A stretch of DNA of 64,000 bases. Origin: an uncultured Saprospiraceae bacterium (GTDB taxonomy: Bacteria; Bacteroidota; Bacteroidia; Chitinophagales; Saprospiraceae). Positions 17,685 to 27,468 of the stretch are shown here, piece by piece (the stretch's first letter is position 1; every line of letters starts with the position of its first letter). The notes under the pieces were generated by a model, which searched no databases, was not told the origin of the DNA, and saw only the letters and a program-made list of their open reading frames with translations. Location of the stretch: NCBI GenBank assembly GCA_937981555.1, contig CALJOK010000045.1, positions 26,462 through 90,461 of the forward strand. Direction: 5' to 3'. Made by a program: the position numbers and the translations under genes.

Positions 17685-17790
17685 TTTTTAGAAAAATCCT
17701 AAGGTCAAGCTAAAAATGGAATCAAGAACGACCAACAGAAGTGTTGATTCCATTTTTAGCTTGACTTAAGACACAGAGTTTTTCTAAAAA
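17685..17790. repeat. Nested long inverted repeat upstream of a lipoprotein gene
   Basis: Inner arms of 22 bases at 17704-17725 and 17744-17765 are perfect complements around an 18-base loop (arm begins GTCAAGCTAAAAATGG). A second pair of 12-base arms (TTTTTAGAAAAA at 17685-17696 and TTTTTCTAAAAA at 17779-17790) closes the outside with unequal internal loops. The element ends 31 bases before the next start codon and is separate from the peroxidase terminator. It lacks a terminal T run. It may be a small non-autonomous element or an mRNA leader structure. Confidence 0.85.
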
Positions 17791-17821
17791 TCAATAAACA
17801 AACTAAAACGAAGTCAATCTT

Positions 17822-18703
17822 ATGAAATCAATAAAATTCAGTTTATACCTTTTTGTAATTGTATTGTTTTTTGCTTCATGCGGAAGTGCAAGTCATCATT
17901 TTTATGCAACGGACGAAGGTAATCTTTTAGCACTTCGAGAAGAAAAAGATCTAAAAGTATCCGGAGGATATACGCCACATTTGAATAGTCTGCCTGGGAA
18001 TAATATAAGTGCTCAAGTGGGATACAGTCCAATTAAACATCTTGGAATTCACGGTAGTTTTTTTCGTATTCGAAATTCATTTACAGGAGCAGAGGGAATA
18101 GACAAGAACGTTTATCAATATAATTTTAACGGAGCAGTTGGTGGTTATTATTTTAAATCAGCGAAGGCTAAAGAGATTTTTGGTGATGAAGAAGAAGGAT
18201 TAACTTCATTTGAATCTGCGACAGAAGGGAAAGGATTACTCTTTGATGGCTATGTTGGATATAGCCGAGGAGCAGTAAATAATTTTTATTTTGGAGAAAC
18301 GGGGAAAGTAGAATTAGATTTTCAAAAAATATATTTGCAAGGTGGATTTCATATTTTCTTAGATAAAGTAGGAGCCAGTTTTACTTTACGAGGAACGCAA
18401 TTAAGTTATCTAGATAGCTCAAAAGCTTATGGAAGATTATCTGCATCTCAATTGCGAAAGGTAGAAATAATAGAAGAAAATAATCCATTTTTCTTTTTGG
18501 AATCTGCTTTAAAAATTTCTATTGGAAAACCTGCCGCGCCGATTCGTGGATATTTGACACTTGCAGGTGTATACGATTTTGGGGATGTATTTTTGGAAGT
18601 CCAACCTAGTACAATGCAATTTGGAGTGACTGCAGATATCAATTATCTTTTTTCTAAAAATGACAAAACGAAAAAGAAATCTTCGAAGAAAAAACGAAAA
18701 TAA
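17822..18703 (+). CDS. Outer-membrane lipoprotein of unknown function with Lys-rich tail
   Basis: 293 residues. Lipobox FFASC places the lipidated Cys near residue 20. The body alternates short hydrophobic/aromatic strands with Gly-rich turns (VGGYYFK, GYVGYSRG, LQGGFHIFL, ITLRG-like segments), which fits an outer-membrane-associated beta-rich protein. The last 15 residues are almost all Lys and Ser (KTKKKSSKKKRK). I do not recognise a named family. The upstream 31 bases lead directly into the large inverted repeat. Function unknown. Confidence 0.75.
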   Translation: MKSIKFSLYLFVIVLFFASCGSASHHFYATDEGNLLALREEKDLKVSGGYTPHLNSLPGNNISAQVGYSPIKHLGIHGSFFRIRNSFTGAEGIDKNVYQYNFNGAVGGYYFKSAKAKEIFGDEEEGLTSFESATEGKGLLFDGYVGYSRGAVNNFYFGETGKVELDFQKIYLQGGFHIFLDKVGASFTLRGTQLSYLDSSKAYGRLSASQLRKVEIIEENNPFFFLESALKISIGKPAAPIRGYLTLAGVYDFGDVFLEVQPSTMQFGVTADINYLFSKNDKTKKKSSKKKRK

Positions 18704-18721
18704 TAATACTTAGAAAAAATA

Positions 18722-18758
18722 GAAAAGGAGTTGCAATAATTTTGCAACTCCTTTTTTT
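18722..18758. terminator. Bidirectional terminator between lipoprotein gene and secA
   Basis: Hairpin AAAGGAGTTGCAA / TTGCAACTCCTTT with a 5-base loop, T run on the plus strand, and a weaker run on the minus strand. It lies between two converging genes. Confidence 0.85.
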
Positions 18759-18779
18759 ATGAATACACGAAACATGTTT

Positions 18780-21700
18780 TTAATTTCCGTGGCATTGTTT
18801 ATATTTCTTACCACTTCCACAAGGACATTTTTCATTCCGCCCTACTTTAGGTACATCACGTTTGAATGTTTCAGGTTTTTGTCTTCCACGACCAGCGCCA
18901 GCAGCAGCAGCTTTAGCTAATGCATTCGGATCTTTGTTTGTAGAAGTTTTACTCAAATCTGTTCTTTGAGTCTGAGCTTCTTCTACTTTAGTTCCATCTC
19001 GTAAGATCACAGAACCTTTTACTAAGTAGGAAGTAACTTGCTCATTGACTCTATAAATCAATTGTTCGAATAAATTGAACGCTTCCATTTTATAAACTAC
19101 CAATGGATCTTTTTGCTCAAACGAAGCTGCCTGAGAAGAGTCTTTCAACTCATCCATGGAACGTAAATGTTCTTTCCACTCTTCATCAATAATTGAAAGT
19201 GCGACTACTTTCTCAATATCACGCATGATGGTTTTTCCTTCAGATTCTACTGCACTTTCTAAGTCGGCTGCAGCAGGAAGTACTCTCGAAATACCATCTG
19301 TAAATGGTAAAGAAATTCGTTTGTATTTATGTTTTTCTGTTTCGTAAACATGTTTGATTTGAGGAAGTACTAGGTCAGAAAGAATCTGTCCTTTACGACT
19401 ATACATTTCCAAAAATTGATGATACATTTTAGTAATGATTTCATCTTCATCTCCTTCTTGAAAATCAATAGCATCCATTTTTGGATCAATCCCCATCACT
19501 TCAATTGAACCTCTCCGGAATGTTTCGAAGTTGCCATCCTTGCGATGTGCTACTACTAAACTTTCAATCAGAGAAATAAACATCGTATTCAAATCCAAAG
19601 AAAGTCGCTCTCCTGAAAGTGCGTTGAAACGTTTTTTGTAAATCGCCTCCCGTTGGATATTCATCACGTCATCATAATCCAATAATCTTTTTCGAGTACC
19701 GAAGTTATTCTCTTCCACTTTCTTCTGAGCTCGCTCAATTGATTTAGAAACCATCGAATGTTGAATGACTTCACCATCTTGATGCCCCATCTTATCCATC
19801 AACTTTGCAATTCGTTCAGACTTAAATAATCGCATTAAGTTATCTTCCAATGAAACATAAAATTGCGAACTACCTGGGTCTCCTTGACGACCTGCACGTC
19901 CTCTCAACTGTCTATCGACTCGTCGAGAATCATGTCGCTCGGTACCGATGATTGCCAAACCTCCTGCTGCTTTTACTGCGTCAGATAATTTAATATCCGT
20001 TCCACGACCAGCCATATTGGTGGCCAAGGTTACTTTTCCAGCATTACCTGCTTCGGCCACAATATCAGCTTCTCGTTGATGTTGTTTGGCATTCAAAACA
20101 TTGTGATCGATGCCTCGCATTTGAAGCATTCGACTTAATTTTTCAGAAATATCTACTGAAGTTGTACCAACCAAAACAGGACGACCTGCATTACTTAATT
20201 TAACCACATCTTCGATTACAGCATTATATTTTTCACGAGCTGTTTTAAAAACCATATCATCTTTATCATCTCTGACGATAGGACGATTAGTTGGAATTAC
20301 AACCACATCTAATTTATAAATTTCCCAAAACTCGCCTGCTTCCGTTTCGGCTGTACCAGTCATACCAGCCAACTTGTGATACATTCGGAAGTAGTTTTGC
20401 AAAGTTACGGTCGCATAAGTTTGAGTTAAGTCTCCAACTTTTACATTTTCTTTTGCTTCAAGCGCTTGGTGTAATCCATCAGAATATCGACGACCTTCCA
20501 TCATTCGACCAGTTTGCTCATCGACGATTTTTACTTGACCATCCATCACTACGTATTCATCATCTCGCTCAAACATCGTGTACGCTTTCAGTAGCTGATT
20601 GATAGAGTGTAAACGTCTTGACTTGATCGAGAAATCAGAAATCAAAGTAGTTTTATTATCCATTTTCTCTTGCTCATTCCATTCCTCATTTTCCTCAATC
20701 ATCATCATCTCAGTTGCAATATCAGGCATGATAAAGAAACCAGGGTCTTCATTTCCTTTTGCTAAGTATTCTGCTCCTTTTTCCGTCAACTCAACGGTTC
20801 GGGTTTTTTCAATAATGGTAAATAGCAAAGGATCATCCACCAAGTGCATTCTTTTTGATTGCTCTTGCATGTAGTGATTTTCTGTTTTTTGCAAAACAAC
20901 TTCCACCCCTTCTTGACTAATAAATTTAATCAATGGAGAAGATTTTGGCAATGCTCGATGTGCTCTCAATAAACACATTCCACCTTCTCCTTCTTCCACA
21001 CCAATGTTCCCTTCTTTGAATTGTTTTTTAGCTTCCGCTAAATAAGCTGAAGCGATTTTTTTCTGCGCATTCAACAATGATTCTACTCGAGGTTTTAATG
21101 CAATATATTCTTGCTCCTCAGCTCCTTGTGGAATTGGTCCAGAAATAATCAAAGGCGTTCTCGCATCATCGACTAAAACAGAATCCACCTCATCCACCAT
21201 ACAATAGTGTGGTTTTCGCTGAACCATTTCATCTTGAGAACGAACCATATTATCTCTCAAATAATCGAAACCAAATTCATTATTCGTTCCGTAAGTAATG
21301 TCGCAATTATAAGCTGCTACACGACCTTCCGAGTGAGGTTTATATTTATCAATACAATCAATGGTCAAAAATAAGAATTCGAAAATCGGTCCTACCCATT
21401 CGCAATCCCGACGAGCCAAATAATCATTCACCGTAATGACGTGAACTCCTTGACTACTTAATCCATTCAAATATGCAGGAAGTGTTGCCACTAAAGTTTT
21501 TCCTTCCCCAGTTTGCATCTCCGCAATTTTTCCATCATGCAAAACCATTCCACCAATCAATTGCACATCATAGTGAACCATGTTCCAAGTGATCTCTCCT
21601 CCTGCCGCTAACCATGAATTTGAGTAAACTGCTTTGTCTCCTTGAATTGTCACGTGCGCTTTTTTCGCAGCAATTTCTCTATCGTGATCTGTTGCAGTTA

Positions 21701-22082
21701 CTGTAATTGATTCATTACTTGAAAATCTACGAGCAGTCTCTCGAACTACCGCAAAAGCCTCTGGTAAGATTTCTTTTAAAACTTCCTCCAAGTGCTTATC
21801 TCTCTCTTTGACCAATTCATCCGACTCTTTGAATAATTCCTCTTTTCGATGGAAGTCTTCCGTAGTGTCAGCTTCTTCTTTGATCGATTTTATATCGGCA
21901 TCAATTCCAGCCAAATGATCTGCAATTCGAGCACGAAATTCATTCGTTCGATTTCTCAAATCATCGTGACTCATATTAGTCAACTTCTCTTCCGCTTCGT
22001 GAACTAATTCAACGATCGGTTGATACAATGACTTATCTTTGTCATACTTAGTTCCAAAAAGCTTTTTAATAAATTTAAACAT
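18780..22082 (-). CDS. secA: Protein translocase ATPase SecA
   Basis: Motor of the Sec pathway that pushes unfolded proteins through SecYEG using ATP. 1100 residues, the long Bacteroidota form. Walker A is TGEGKT at 191-196, the Walker B region reads [20 protein letters not shown], the preprotein cross-linking and helicase-2 motifs follow ([30 protein letters not shown]), and the C-terminus carries the zinc/SecB-binding tail with Cys1086, Cys1088, Cys1097 and His1098. Helical insertions (for example near 340-370) account for much of the extra length. Own promoter candidate at 22174-22181, leader of about 90 bases containing two palindromes. Essential single gene. Confidence 0.98.
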   Translation of the reverse strand: MFKFIKKLFGTKYDKDKSLYQPIVELVHEAEEKLTNMSHDDLRNRTNEFRARIADHLAGIDADIKSIKEEADTTEDFHRKEELFKESDELVKERDKHLEEVLKEILPEAFAVVRETARRFSSNESITVTATDHDREIAAKKAHVTIQGDKAVYSNSWLAAGGEITWNMVHYDVQLIGGMVLHDGKIAEMQTGEGKTLVATLPAYLNGLSSQGVHVITVNDYLARRDCEWVGPIFEFLFLTIDCIDKYKPHSEGRVAAYNCDITYGTNNEFGFDYLRDNMVRSQDEMVQRKPHYCMVDEVDSVLVDDARTPLIISGPIPQGAEEQEYIALKPRVESLLNAQKKIASAYLAEAKKQFKEGNIGVEEGEGGMCLLRAHRALPKSSPLIKFISQEGVEVVLQKTENHYMQEQSKRMHLVDDPLLFTIIEKTRTVELTEKGAEYLAKGNEDPGFFIMPDIATEMMMIEENEEWNEQEKMDNKTTLISDFSIKSRRLHSINQLLKAYTMFERDDEYVVMDGQVKIVDEQTGRMMEGRRYSDGLHQALEAKENVKVGDLTQTYATVTLQNYFRMYHKLAGMTGTAETEAGEFWEIYKLDVVVIPTNRPIVRDDKDDMVFKTAREKYNAVIEDVVKLSNAGRPVLVGTTSVDISEKLSRMLQMRGIDHNVLNAKQHQREADIVAEAGNAGKVTLATNMAGRGTDIKLSDAVKAAGGLAIIGTERHDSRRVDRQLRGRAGRQGDPGSSQFYVSLEDNLMRLFKSERIAKLMDKMGHQDGEVIQHSMVSKSIERAQKKVEENNFGTRKRLLDYDDVMNIQREAIYKKRFNALSGERLSLDLNTMFISLIESLVVAHRKDGNFETFRRGSIEVMGIDPKMDAIDFQEGDEDEIITKMYHQFLEMYSRKGQILSDLVLPQIKHVYETEKHKYKRISLPFTDGISRVLPAAADLESAVESEGKTIMRDIEKVVALSIIDEEWKEHLRSMDELKDSSQAASFEQKDPLVVYKMEAFNLFEQLIYRVNEQVTSYLVKGSVILRDGTKVEEAQTQRTDLSKTSTNKDPNALAKAAAAGAGRGRQKPETFKRDVPKVGRNEKCPCGSGKKYKQCHGN

Positions 22083-22098
22083 GTTATTTTTTTCGTAA

Positions 22099-22158
22099 AA
22101 CGACTTTTTAAGCCGTTGAATGAGTAATATTTTTTCAAATTAAACGACTTCAGTCGTT
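22099..22158. repeat. Two AACGACT palindromes in the secA leader
   Basis: AACGACTTTTTAAGCCGTT at 22099-22117 and AACGACTTCAGTCGTT at 22143-22158, both between the secA promoter candidate and its start codon. The first is identical to the copy at 38324-38342; related copies lie at 38901-39014 and 62209-62225. Confidence 0.8.
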
Positions 22159-22173
22159 AGATGAGTTTGGGCG

Positions 22174-22181
22174 CAAATATA
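22174..22181 (-). promoter_or_regulatory. Putative -7 promoter element of secA
   Basis: On the minus strand this reads TATATTTG, an exact TAnnTTTG match followed by CGCCC, about 92 bases before the secA start. No clear -33 box was found. Confidence 0.5.
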
Positions 22182-22254
22182 AAATATAAATAAGTGTTCC
22201 TTGATATGATTTGAACATTATTCATCACATTTTATTCCATTGTAAATTAAACGA

Positions 22255-22262
22255 TACTTTTG
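22255..22262 (+). promoter_or_regulatory. Putative -7 promoter element of the lipoprotein gene at 22337
   Basis: TACTTTTG on the plus strand, an exact TAnnTTTG match, divergent from the secA element and 74 bases before the chosen start codon. It also argues against the longer reading frame that begins at 22211. Confidence 0.45.
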
Positions 22263-22336
22263 TGACATTATGGCGCAAATCTATCACTTCGCATGAAATA
22301 AAATCAGCTATTTTTACATTTTTAACTCGATACGTC

Positions 22337-23104
22337 ATGAATATGGAATTTTTTATAAAAAAAGGAATACGAATACATTTTACGTGTATGATTGCGATAA
22401 TGATACTTTTTATTTTCGCTTGTCAAATAGATAGTAAGAATTACCTTCCAGAGTATTTCTATCCAATGCAAAAATGGGAAGAAGGGATGGTTTATGAATA
22501 TCATCCTGTTAATAATGATCAACTTCCTGTGGAGTATTGGTATTTTAGAAAAATGAGAAAAGATGGAACGACTATTTTTACTGGACAATACTATGACCAT
22601 ACTTTTAGGCCTCGTCAAATATTCAATGCAGAAGTTACGAATGAAGGAGTGTTCTTAAAAGATTACATATTATATGAATTTGATTCTTTGGGAAATGTCA
22701 ATCAAAATGCTGCAGAGATTTTAGCAAATGTCAGTTTCCCTTTTCAAGTAAAAGATAATACTCAGGTTTTTTCATCCAAATTAAAATGGAAAATGCCTAC
22801 AGAAGAATATCCTAATGGACATGTTGAACTATCTAGAGATAGAAAATTTATAGGCGATGCAGCATATTCTTTTAAAAATAAATCATACGATTGTGTGGAA
22901 TTTCAAATAGCTGAAGAGATGAGTGATTTTAATGATGGGCATTTGGAAAAGAAATACAATGGAACAGAACTCTTTGCAAAAAAAATTGGGTTGATTTATT
23001 ATAAAAAAGAAATTGATAAAGGTTTCGTTGAAGAATATGAATTGCGAGATACTTTTTCGATGGCGAAATTTGAAGAAAAATTTAAAAAATATATCGGTGA
23101 GTAA
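22337..23104 (+). CDS. Lipoprotein of unknown function
   Basis: 255 residues from the chosen ATG. The frame is open from 22211, but the first 42 codons precede the signal peptide and the promoter candidate, so the start MNMEFFIKKG is preferred; ATG 22343 is also possible. Signal: IMILFIFAC with the lipidated Cys. The mature part is polar, with WEEGMVYEYHPVNND and later strands but no motif I can name. It overlaps the next gene by eight bases if that gene starts at GTG 23097, suggesting translational coupling with the T9SS cargo gene downstream. It may assist or accompany that protein; function unknown. Confidence 0.75.
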   Translation: MNMEFFIKKGIRIHFTCMIAIMILFIFACQIDSKNYLPEYFYPMQKWEEGMVYEYHPVNNDQLPVEYWYFRKMRKDGTTIFTGQYYDHTFRPRQIFNAEVTNEGVFLKDYILYEFDSLGNVNQNAAEILANVSFPFQVKDNTQVFSSKLKWKMPTEEYPNGHVELSRDRKFIGDAAYSFKNKSYDCVEFQIAEEMSDFNDGHLEKKYNGTELFAKKIGLIYYKKEIDKGFVEEYELRDTFSMAKFEEKFKKYIGE

Positions 23105-24863
23105 ATTGAGAATTACAGATTATTGGAAATTATTAGTAAAGGTGTGCGCACTTGTAGCTATTTTATTTTTTTCAAATAAAACAACCGCTCAAGTTCTTCC
23201 TCCTGATTTTTTATGTGTGCGAAGCGACACCCTCTACTGGGATATTCCAACTAATAGTTGCGGCACATTTAATAGCTACGAAGTTTTTTTTAGTGCCAAT
23301 CCAACTGGGCCTTTTAATCTTTTGGGAACCGTTTCAAATCAAGGGCAAGGATTTTTCCATCATCCAAATCCAGCATCTGATACTTGGTATTATTATTTGC
23401 AAAGTGATTTTAATTGTCCAGGTCAAATGGTTTTGCAATCTGATACTTTGGACAATCGACAACCTGAGGTAGCTGTACTCACACGAGCTTCAGTCAATGG
23501 AAATTCGATTGAGCTTGATTGGCAAGCGAGTCCATCGCCAGAAGTTTCAGCTTATATTATTTTTAGAAGTACGTCGATGGGAACGATTGCGTTGGATACT
23601 ATTTATGGAGGCGTGACCAATTTTGTAGATAACAATGCATTTCCAAATGACCAGTCAGAAACCTATTTTATTTTAGCCATAGATGAATGTGGAAATACTA
23701 GTATTTTTAATGATCCACATTCGACTGTTTTTCTAGAGCAATCAGTTATTAGTTGCGAGCAGAAGATAGTTTTAAATTGGAATTCATATCAAGGTTGGAT
23801 CAATGGAATCGGTAGTCAAGAAGTTTGGGTAGACATTGATGGAAGTGGTGCAATCTTGCAAGCGACCATTTCGGGAAATGATACAAGTTATGTTTTTGAA
23901 AATGCGAGTGACTCAGAGAATTATTGTTTTTTTATAAAATCAATCGAAAATGGAACAGGTATAGAAGCATTGTCTAATGTGGTTTGTTTGATGCCTGACT
24001 TAGTTGAACCGATGCGTGATTTAGTTTTGAAGAATGTAAATGTGCTAACTGATAACTCTGTTGAGTTAACTTGGAATTGGAATTCCGCTGCAGAGATTCA
24101 ATCATTTGAAGTTTTGCAAGATTTAATTAACAATACATTTACAACTTTGAATTCTTCTCCTGCTCCGATTCCTTTGGGCAATGGAAATAGTTCTATTGAT
24201 GTCATTTCTGATCCTTCGGCAAGTAAAGTTTTTTACAAGATTCAAACCACCGATGATTGCGATATTTTGGTTGAGTCAAACTATGGAAGTACGATTCATC
24301 TAGTCGGGAATCCCCAACCTGGGTTTTCCAATTTTTTAACGTGGACTTCTTTTGATATTGAAAATGCAGAAGTGATCGATTATTCCATCTATCGAATTGT
24401 AAATGGTTCTTCGACTTTTGTTGATGTTGTTCCTGCGGGGACAACCTCCTTTTCAGATGAAGTAGATCCAAGTGAACAGGCGGAAAGTAATGTTTGCTAT
24501 TTCGTAGTCGCCAATGCCAATGTAACACTTCCAAATGGTTCTATCGAGCCAATCGAATCTTCTTCAAATACTACTTGTGTTGAACAATTGGCTAGCATCG
24601 TTGCGCCCAATGCATTTGCGCCGCAAGGTGTAAATCAAATTTTTAAACCATTCGTCATCTTCGGCGAAACGGTAGATTATCACTTTACAGTTTTCAATCG
24701 TTGGGGTGAATTATTATTTGAAACTAAAGACGTTGATGAAGGTTGGAATGGTAAATATAAAGGTGTTATCCAACCCATGGGCGCGTATATTTTTCAAGTG
24801 AGAATTACTCAAACAGGTGGAAGAGTAGTTGAAGAAGGAGGCGTTTTTACATTGCTCCGATAA
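23097..24863 (+). CDS. Secreted FN3-like protein with type B T9SS sorting domain
   Basis: Start GTG 23097 is chosen because upstream codons lie out of frame inside the preceding gene; TTG 23106 is an alternative. Signal peptide ends FFSNKTTAQ. The body is a series of fibronectin-type-III-like modules (for example the segments starting IELDWQASPSPEVSAYIIFR and VELTWNWNSAAEIQSFEVL). The last 90 residues are a gliding-motility C-terminal (CHU_C, type B) domain: NAFAPQGVNQIFKPF, HFTVFNRWGELLFET, GWNGKYKG, MGAYIFQVRIT. Type IX secretion would move it to the cell surface or medium. A ligand cannot be inferred. Confidence 0.88.
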   Translation: MSKLRITDYWKLLVKVCALVAILFFSNKTTAQVLPPDFLCVRSDTLYWDIPTNSCGTFNSYEVFFSANPTGPFNLLGTVSNQGQGFFHHPNPASDTWYYYLQSDFNCPGQMVLQSDTLDNRQPEVAVLTRASVNGNSIELDWQASPSPEVSAYIIFRSTSMGTIALDTIYGGVTNFVDNNAFPNDQSETYFILAIDECGNTSIFNDPHSTVFLEQSVISCEQKIVLNWNSYQGWINGIGSQEVWVDIDGSGAILQATISGNDTSYVFENASDSENYCFFIKSIENGTGIEALSNVVCLMPDLVEPMRDLVLKNVNVLTDNSVELTWNWNSAAEIQSFEVLQDLINNTFTTLNSSPAPIPLGNGNSSIDVISDPSASKVFYKIQTTDDCDILVESNYGSTIHLVGNPQPGFSNFLTWTSFDIENAEVIDYSIYRIVNGSSTFVDVVPAGTTSFSDEVDPSEQAESNVCYFVVANANVTLPNGSIEPIESSSNTTCVEQLASIVAPNAFAPQGVNQIFKPFVIFGETVDYHFTVFNRWGELLFETKDVDEGWNGKYKGVIQPMGAYIFQVRITQTGGRVVEEGGVFTLLR

Positions 24864-24884
24864 TTTTTTCATCATATAGAAGAT

Positions 24885-24946
24885 ACCTAGAAAACATAGG
24901 CTCCTTATAAAAAGAACCTATGTTTTCTAGGTGCCTATGTGGTAAA
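24885..24946. repeat. Inverted repeat after the T9SS cargo gene (CTATG family)
   Basis: Perfect 16-base arms ACCTAGAAAACATAGG (24885-24900) and CCTATGTTTTCTAGGT (24917-24932), continued by GCCTATGTGGT. The stretch CTATGTTTTCTA..GTG.CTATGTGGT recurs at 59272-59297 with a few changes, also just after a stop codon. Probably a dispersed intergenic repeat that can act as a transcript end. Confidence 0.8.
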
Positions 24947-25103
24947 AGTAACAATACTGTGAATTTTCCAAACCATTGATATCCCATCAAATATTCCTTT
25001 CTCAAATTTTTCTTCCCTATTTTTAAAAAAACTTTGTAACCATTTCTAATTAACAAAGTAACCAAGCCAGAACGACTCAAGAAAAAGTATAACGAACGAA
25101 AAA

Positions 25104-25643
25104 ATGACCGACGAACAGCTAATGATACAAGTCCGAAATGGAGACATTGCGAAAGCAGCCGTCTTATTTGAACGATATAGTGGTCGGCTGTATAATTTTT
25201 TTGTTCGCTTAACCTTTGATGAATCTTTGAGTGAAGATTTGACGCAAAATGTTTTTGAAAGAATTATTCGATACAAACATAGCTTCAATGAGAACCACCA
25301 ATTCAAATCGTGGATTTTTCAAATTGCTAGAAATGTGCGAATGGATTTTTATAAAAAAAATAAAGTCAAGGTATCAGAAGAAATAGATGTTTCAAATGTG
25401 ATGATGATATCGGGTTCCGTTTCAGATAAAATGGAAAAACAAGATGATTTAAAAAATTTGGAAAGAGCGATGTCTCAGCTTAGTTCAGAGCAAAGAGAAG
25501 TTTTGGTACTCACTCGTTTTCAAAAATTAAAATATGCCCAAGTTGCGGAAATGATGAATACCTCGGAAGGAGCAGTCAAAGTAAAAGTTCACCGAGCGAT
25601 CAAAGAATTGCGTAACGTGTTTTTAAAAATAGATAAACTGTAA
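25104..25643 (+). CDS. ECF-type RNA polymerase sigma factor
   Basis: 179 residues. Region 2 spans about 10-95 (VLFERYSGRLYNFFVRLT, LTQNVFERIIRYKHSF, FKSWIFQIARN) and region 4 about 118-172 (LSSEQREVLVLTRFQKLKYAQVAEMMNTSEGAVKVKVHRAIKELR, the helix-turn-helix), with a short linker and no extra domain: group IV (ECF). It is followed 41 bases later by a membrane-anchored protein that fits an anti-sigma factor, then two DUF4097-like secreted proteins. The four form one cell-envelope response unit (inference). The gene probably activates its own operon. Confidence 0.93.
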   Translation: MTDEQLMIQVRNGDIAKAAVLFERYSGRLYNFFVRLTFDESLSEDLTQNVFERIIRYKHSFNENHQFKSWIFQIARNVRMDFYKKNKVKVSEEIDVSNVMMISGSVSDKMEKQDDLKNLERAMSQLSSEQREVLVLTRFQKLKYAQVAEMMNTSEGAVKVKVHRAIKELRNVFLKIDKL

Positions 25644-25684
25644 AACTATTATCCGAACTACGGATAAGTCCAAAAATAATTTTC

Positions 25685-26464
25685 ATGGAATTTCAAGAGT
25701 TAGAAAATAAATTAATTGACTACTTAGACGATGCACTCACAACAGAGCAACGAGCGGAGGTAGAAAAGCAATTGGAGAATTCAGCTGAACTTCAACACAC
25801 TTTGGACGAGTTAAAAATGGTCATGGAGGGAATGGAAACGGCAGAAGAATTTCAACCTTCTCCGAGTTTAAAAAACAACTTCGATCAATTTTTACAAAAA
25901 GAAATTAATGGACAAGGAGGAGAAGATGCAAATATTGTAGCATTCAAAAAACCGAATTCAAGTCGAATTAAATTTTTATTTCAAATAGCTGCAGCGGCTG
26001 CCATTTTAATTATGGGAGTTTTTATTGGAAAAAATATAAGTGGAGCACCTGAAGTTACTATAGGTCATATAGTTGATTTGAGACTTGAAATGTTGGAACT
26101 TTTGGAAAAAGATAAATCTACCAGCGGAAGAATTAAAGCTGTAAATATCAGTTACGAATTGCAACCTGACAACGAAATTGTTGATGCACTAATTCAATCC
26201 ATGAACATCGACAAAAGTACTAACGTGAGAATCGCAGCAATGGAAGCGTTGTCTCATTTTCAAAATGAACCGAAAGTTAGAACGGCACTTTGTCAATCCC
26301 TCGCAGTCCAATCTAATCCAATGATTCAATTATCGTTAATCAAAATTTTGGTTAACATGAAAGAAAAACAAGCAGTAGAGTATTTTGAAAAAATAATTGA
26401 AAAAGAATCAACCACTCCAGAAGTCAAAGACGAAGCCCAAATGGGAATATTTAAAATGATGTAG
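25685..26464 (+). CDS. Anti-sigma factor-like membrane protein with HEAT repeats
   Basis: 259 residues. The N-terminal 60 residues (LIDYLDDALTTEQRAEVEKQL... LQHTLDELKMVME) look like a zinc-less anti-sigma domain; a single membrane helix follows (IAAAAAILIMGVFIGK, about 100-115). The outer part (130-259) is made of HEAT-like helical pairs (DALIQSMNIDKSTNVRIAAMEALSHF; IQLSLIKILVNMKEKQAVEYFEKIIEKE). Directly downstream of the ECF sigma gene, so it most likely holds that sigma factor at the membrane and responds to a periplasmic signal. The HEAT module as sensor is a common Bacteroidota pattern. Confidence 0.85.
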   Translation: MEFQELENKLIDYLDDALTTEQRAEVEKQLENSAELQHTLDELKMVMEGMETAEEFQPSPSLKNNFDQFLQKEINGQGGEDANIVAFKKPNSSRIKFLFQIAAAAAILIMGVFIGKNISGAPEVTIGHIVDLRLEMLELLEKDKSTSGRIKAVNISYELQPDNEIVDALIQSMNIDKSTNVRIAAMEALSHFQNEPKVRTALCQSLAVQSNPMIQLSLIKILVNMKEKQAVEYFEKIIEKESTTPEVKDEAQMGIFKMM

Positions 26465-26530
26465 AATTTAATGGTTAACCAACTAATAATAATTTGTAAG
26501 ACAACAGTAATTTTTATAAAAAAAGAAAAG

Positions 26531-27349
26531 ATGAAAAAATTAATAAAAAAAATATCTGGAATAAGTTTAATCCTATTTTTAGCACTCTCCGTTTCGGCTC
26601 AAGATTACAAAGTCAAAATGAGTTCAGGCGGAAAAGTCATCATAAACAAAGTCAATAAAATTGACATCGTTGGTCACAATGGAACTGAAGTTATCATTCA
26701 AGGTGCTTCGACCCAAAAGAAAAAAGATAGTCGTGCATCCGGACTTCGAGTGATAAGTGGCAATGGCAATGTAGACAATACTGGCCTGGGGCTTTCGGCG
26801 GTGAAGGATGGAAATGAGTTGACGATTGAGCAAGTGGTAAAAAATTCTAAAGGACGATTTACCATCAAAATTCCTCAAGGTGTAGCGGTTTTATACGAAC
26901 ACAGCACACATCATGGTTCAGACTTGAATATCAAAGATATTAGTGGAGAGATAGAAGTTACCGCACATTTCAATAATGTAAAATTGGAAAATGTAACTGG
27001 CCCGATGTCAGTCAATACCGTTCACGGAGATATTGAAGCAGTCTTTGCGAATGTCAATCAAAGTAACCCAAGTACAATTCGGTCTTCCCATGGATGGATT
27101 GATGTGACATTGCCATCATCAACTAAAGCAAACTTGAAATTGAAATCTTCTCACGGAGATATGTTTACCGATTTTGAAATTAATCGAAATATAAAAACAG
27201 AAAAAAGTGGAAAGAATAATAAAGACTCTGATGGTTGTGGAGGTTGTGCAAGTAACAACTCTTCCATGTCAGGAGGAATAAATGGCGGTGGAGTTTTGAT
27301 TGACCTTTATACTGCTCACGCAAATATTTATTTGAGAAGAAAGAAATAA
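26531..27349 (+). CDS. DUF4097-like secreted beta-solenoid protein
   Basis: Start chosen at ATG 26531, where a normal signal peptide begins (KKLIKKISGISLILFLALSVSAQ); the frame is open from 26471. 272 residues. The mature part is a repetitive beta-rich putative adhesin domain with short strands (KIDIVGHNGTEVIIQGAS; DLNIKDISGEIEVTAHFNNVKLENVTG; INTVHGDIEAVF-like turns; LKLKSSHGDMFTDFEI). A Cys/Gly patch (DGCGGCASNNS) near the end may bind metal or form a disulphide. Part of the ECF sigma unit; probably an envelope protein controlled by it. Confidence 0.82.
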   Translation: MKKLIKKISGISLILFLALSVSAQDYKVKMSSGGKVIINKVNKIDIVGHNGTEVIIQGASTQKKKDSRASGLRVISGNGNVDNTGLGLSAVKDGNELTIEQVVKNSKGRFTIKIPQGVAVLYEHSTHHGSDLNIKDISGEIEVTAHFNNVKLENVTGPMSVNTVHGDIEAVFANVNQSNPSTIRSSHGWIDVTLPSSTKANLKLKSSHGDMFTDFEINRNIKTEKSGKNNKDSDGCGGCASNNSSMSGGINGGGVLIDLYTAHANIYLRRKK

Positions 27350-27468
27350 AACCAATTCAATATAAAACGATGAGTTTGCCTATTTGAAAATAAATAAGCA
27401 AACTCATTTTCCTCACACTATTATTTTTTCACCCTCTACAATTCATCGTAGAACTAAAATCCTTAATC

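Noticed and set aside
20291..20874. Plus-strand open frames inside secA
   Set aside because: They are antisense shadows of a strongly conserved gene.
22211..22336. 42-codon N-terminal extension of the lipoprotein gene
   Set aside because: It precedes the signal peptide and overlaps the promoter candidate at 22255-22262.
23013..23096. 28-codon N-terminal extension of the T9SS cargo gene
   Set aside because: It lies inside the previous gene in another frame and would displace the signal peptide.
26471..26530. 20-codon extension of the DUF4097-like gene
   Set aside because: The signal peptide starts at the ATG at 26531; the extension is an unlikely leader.
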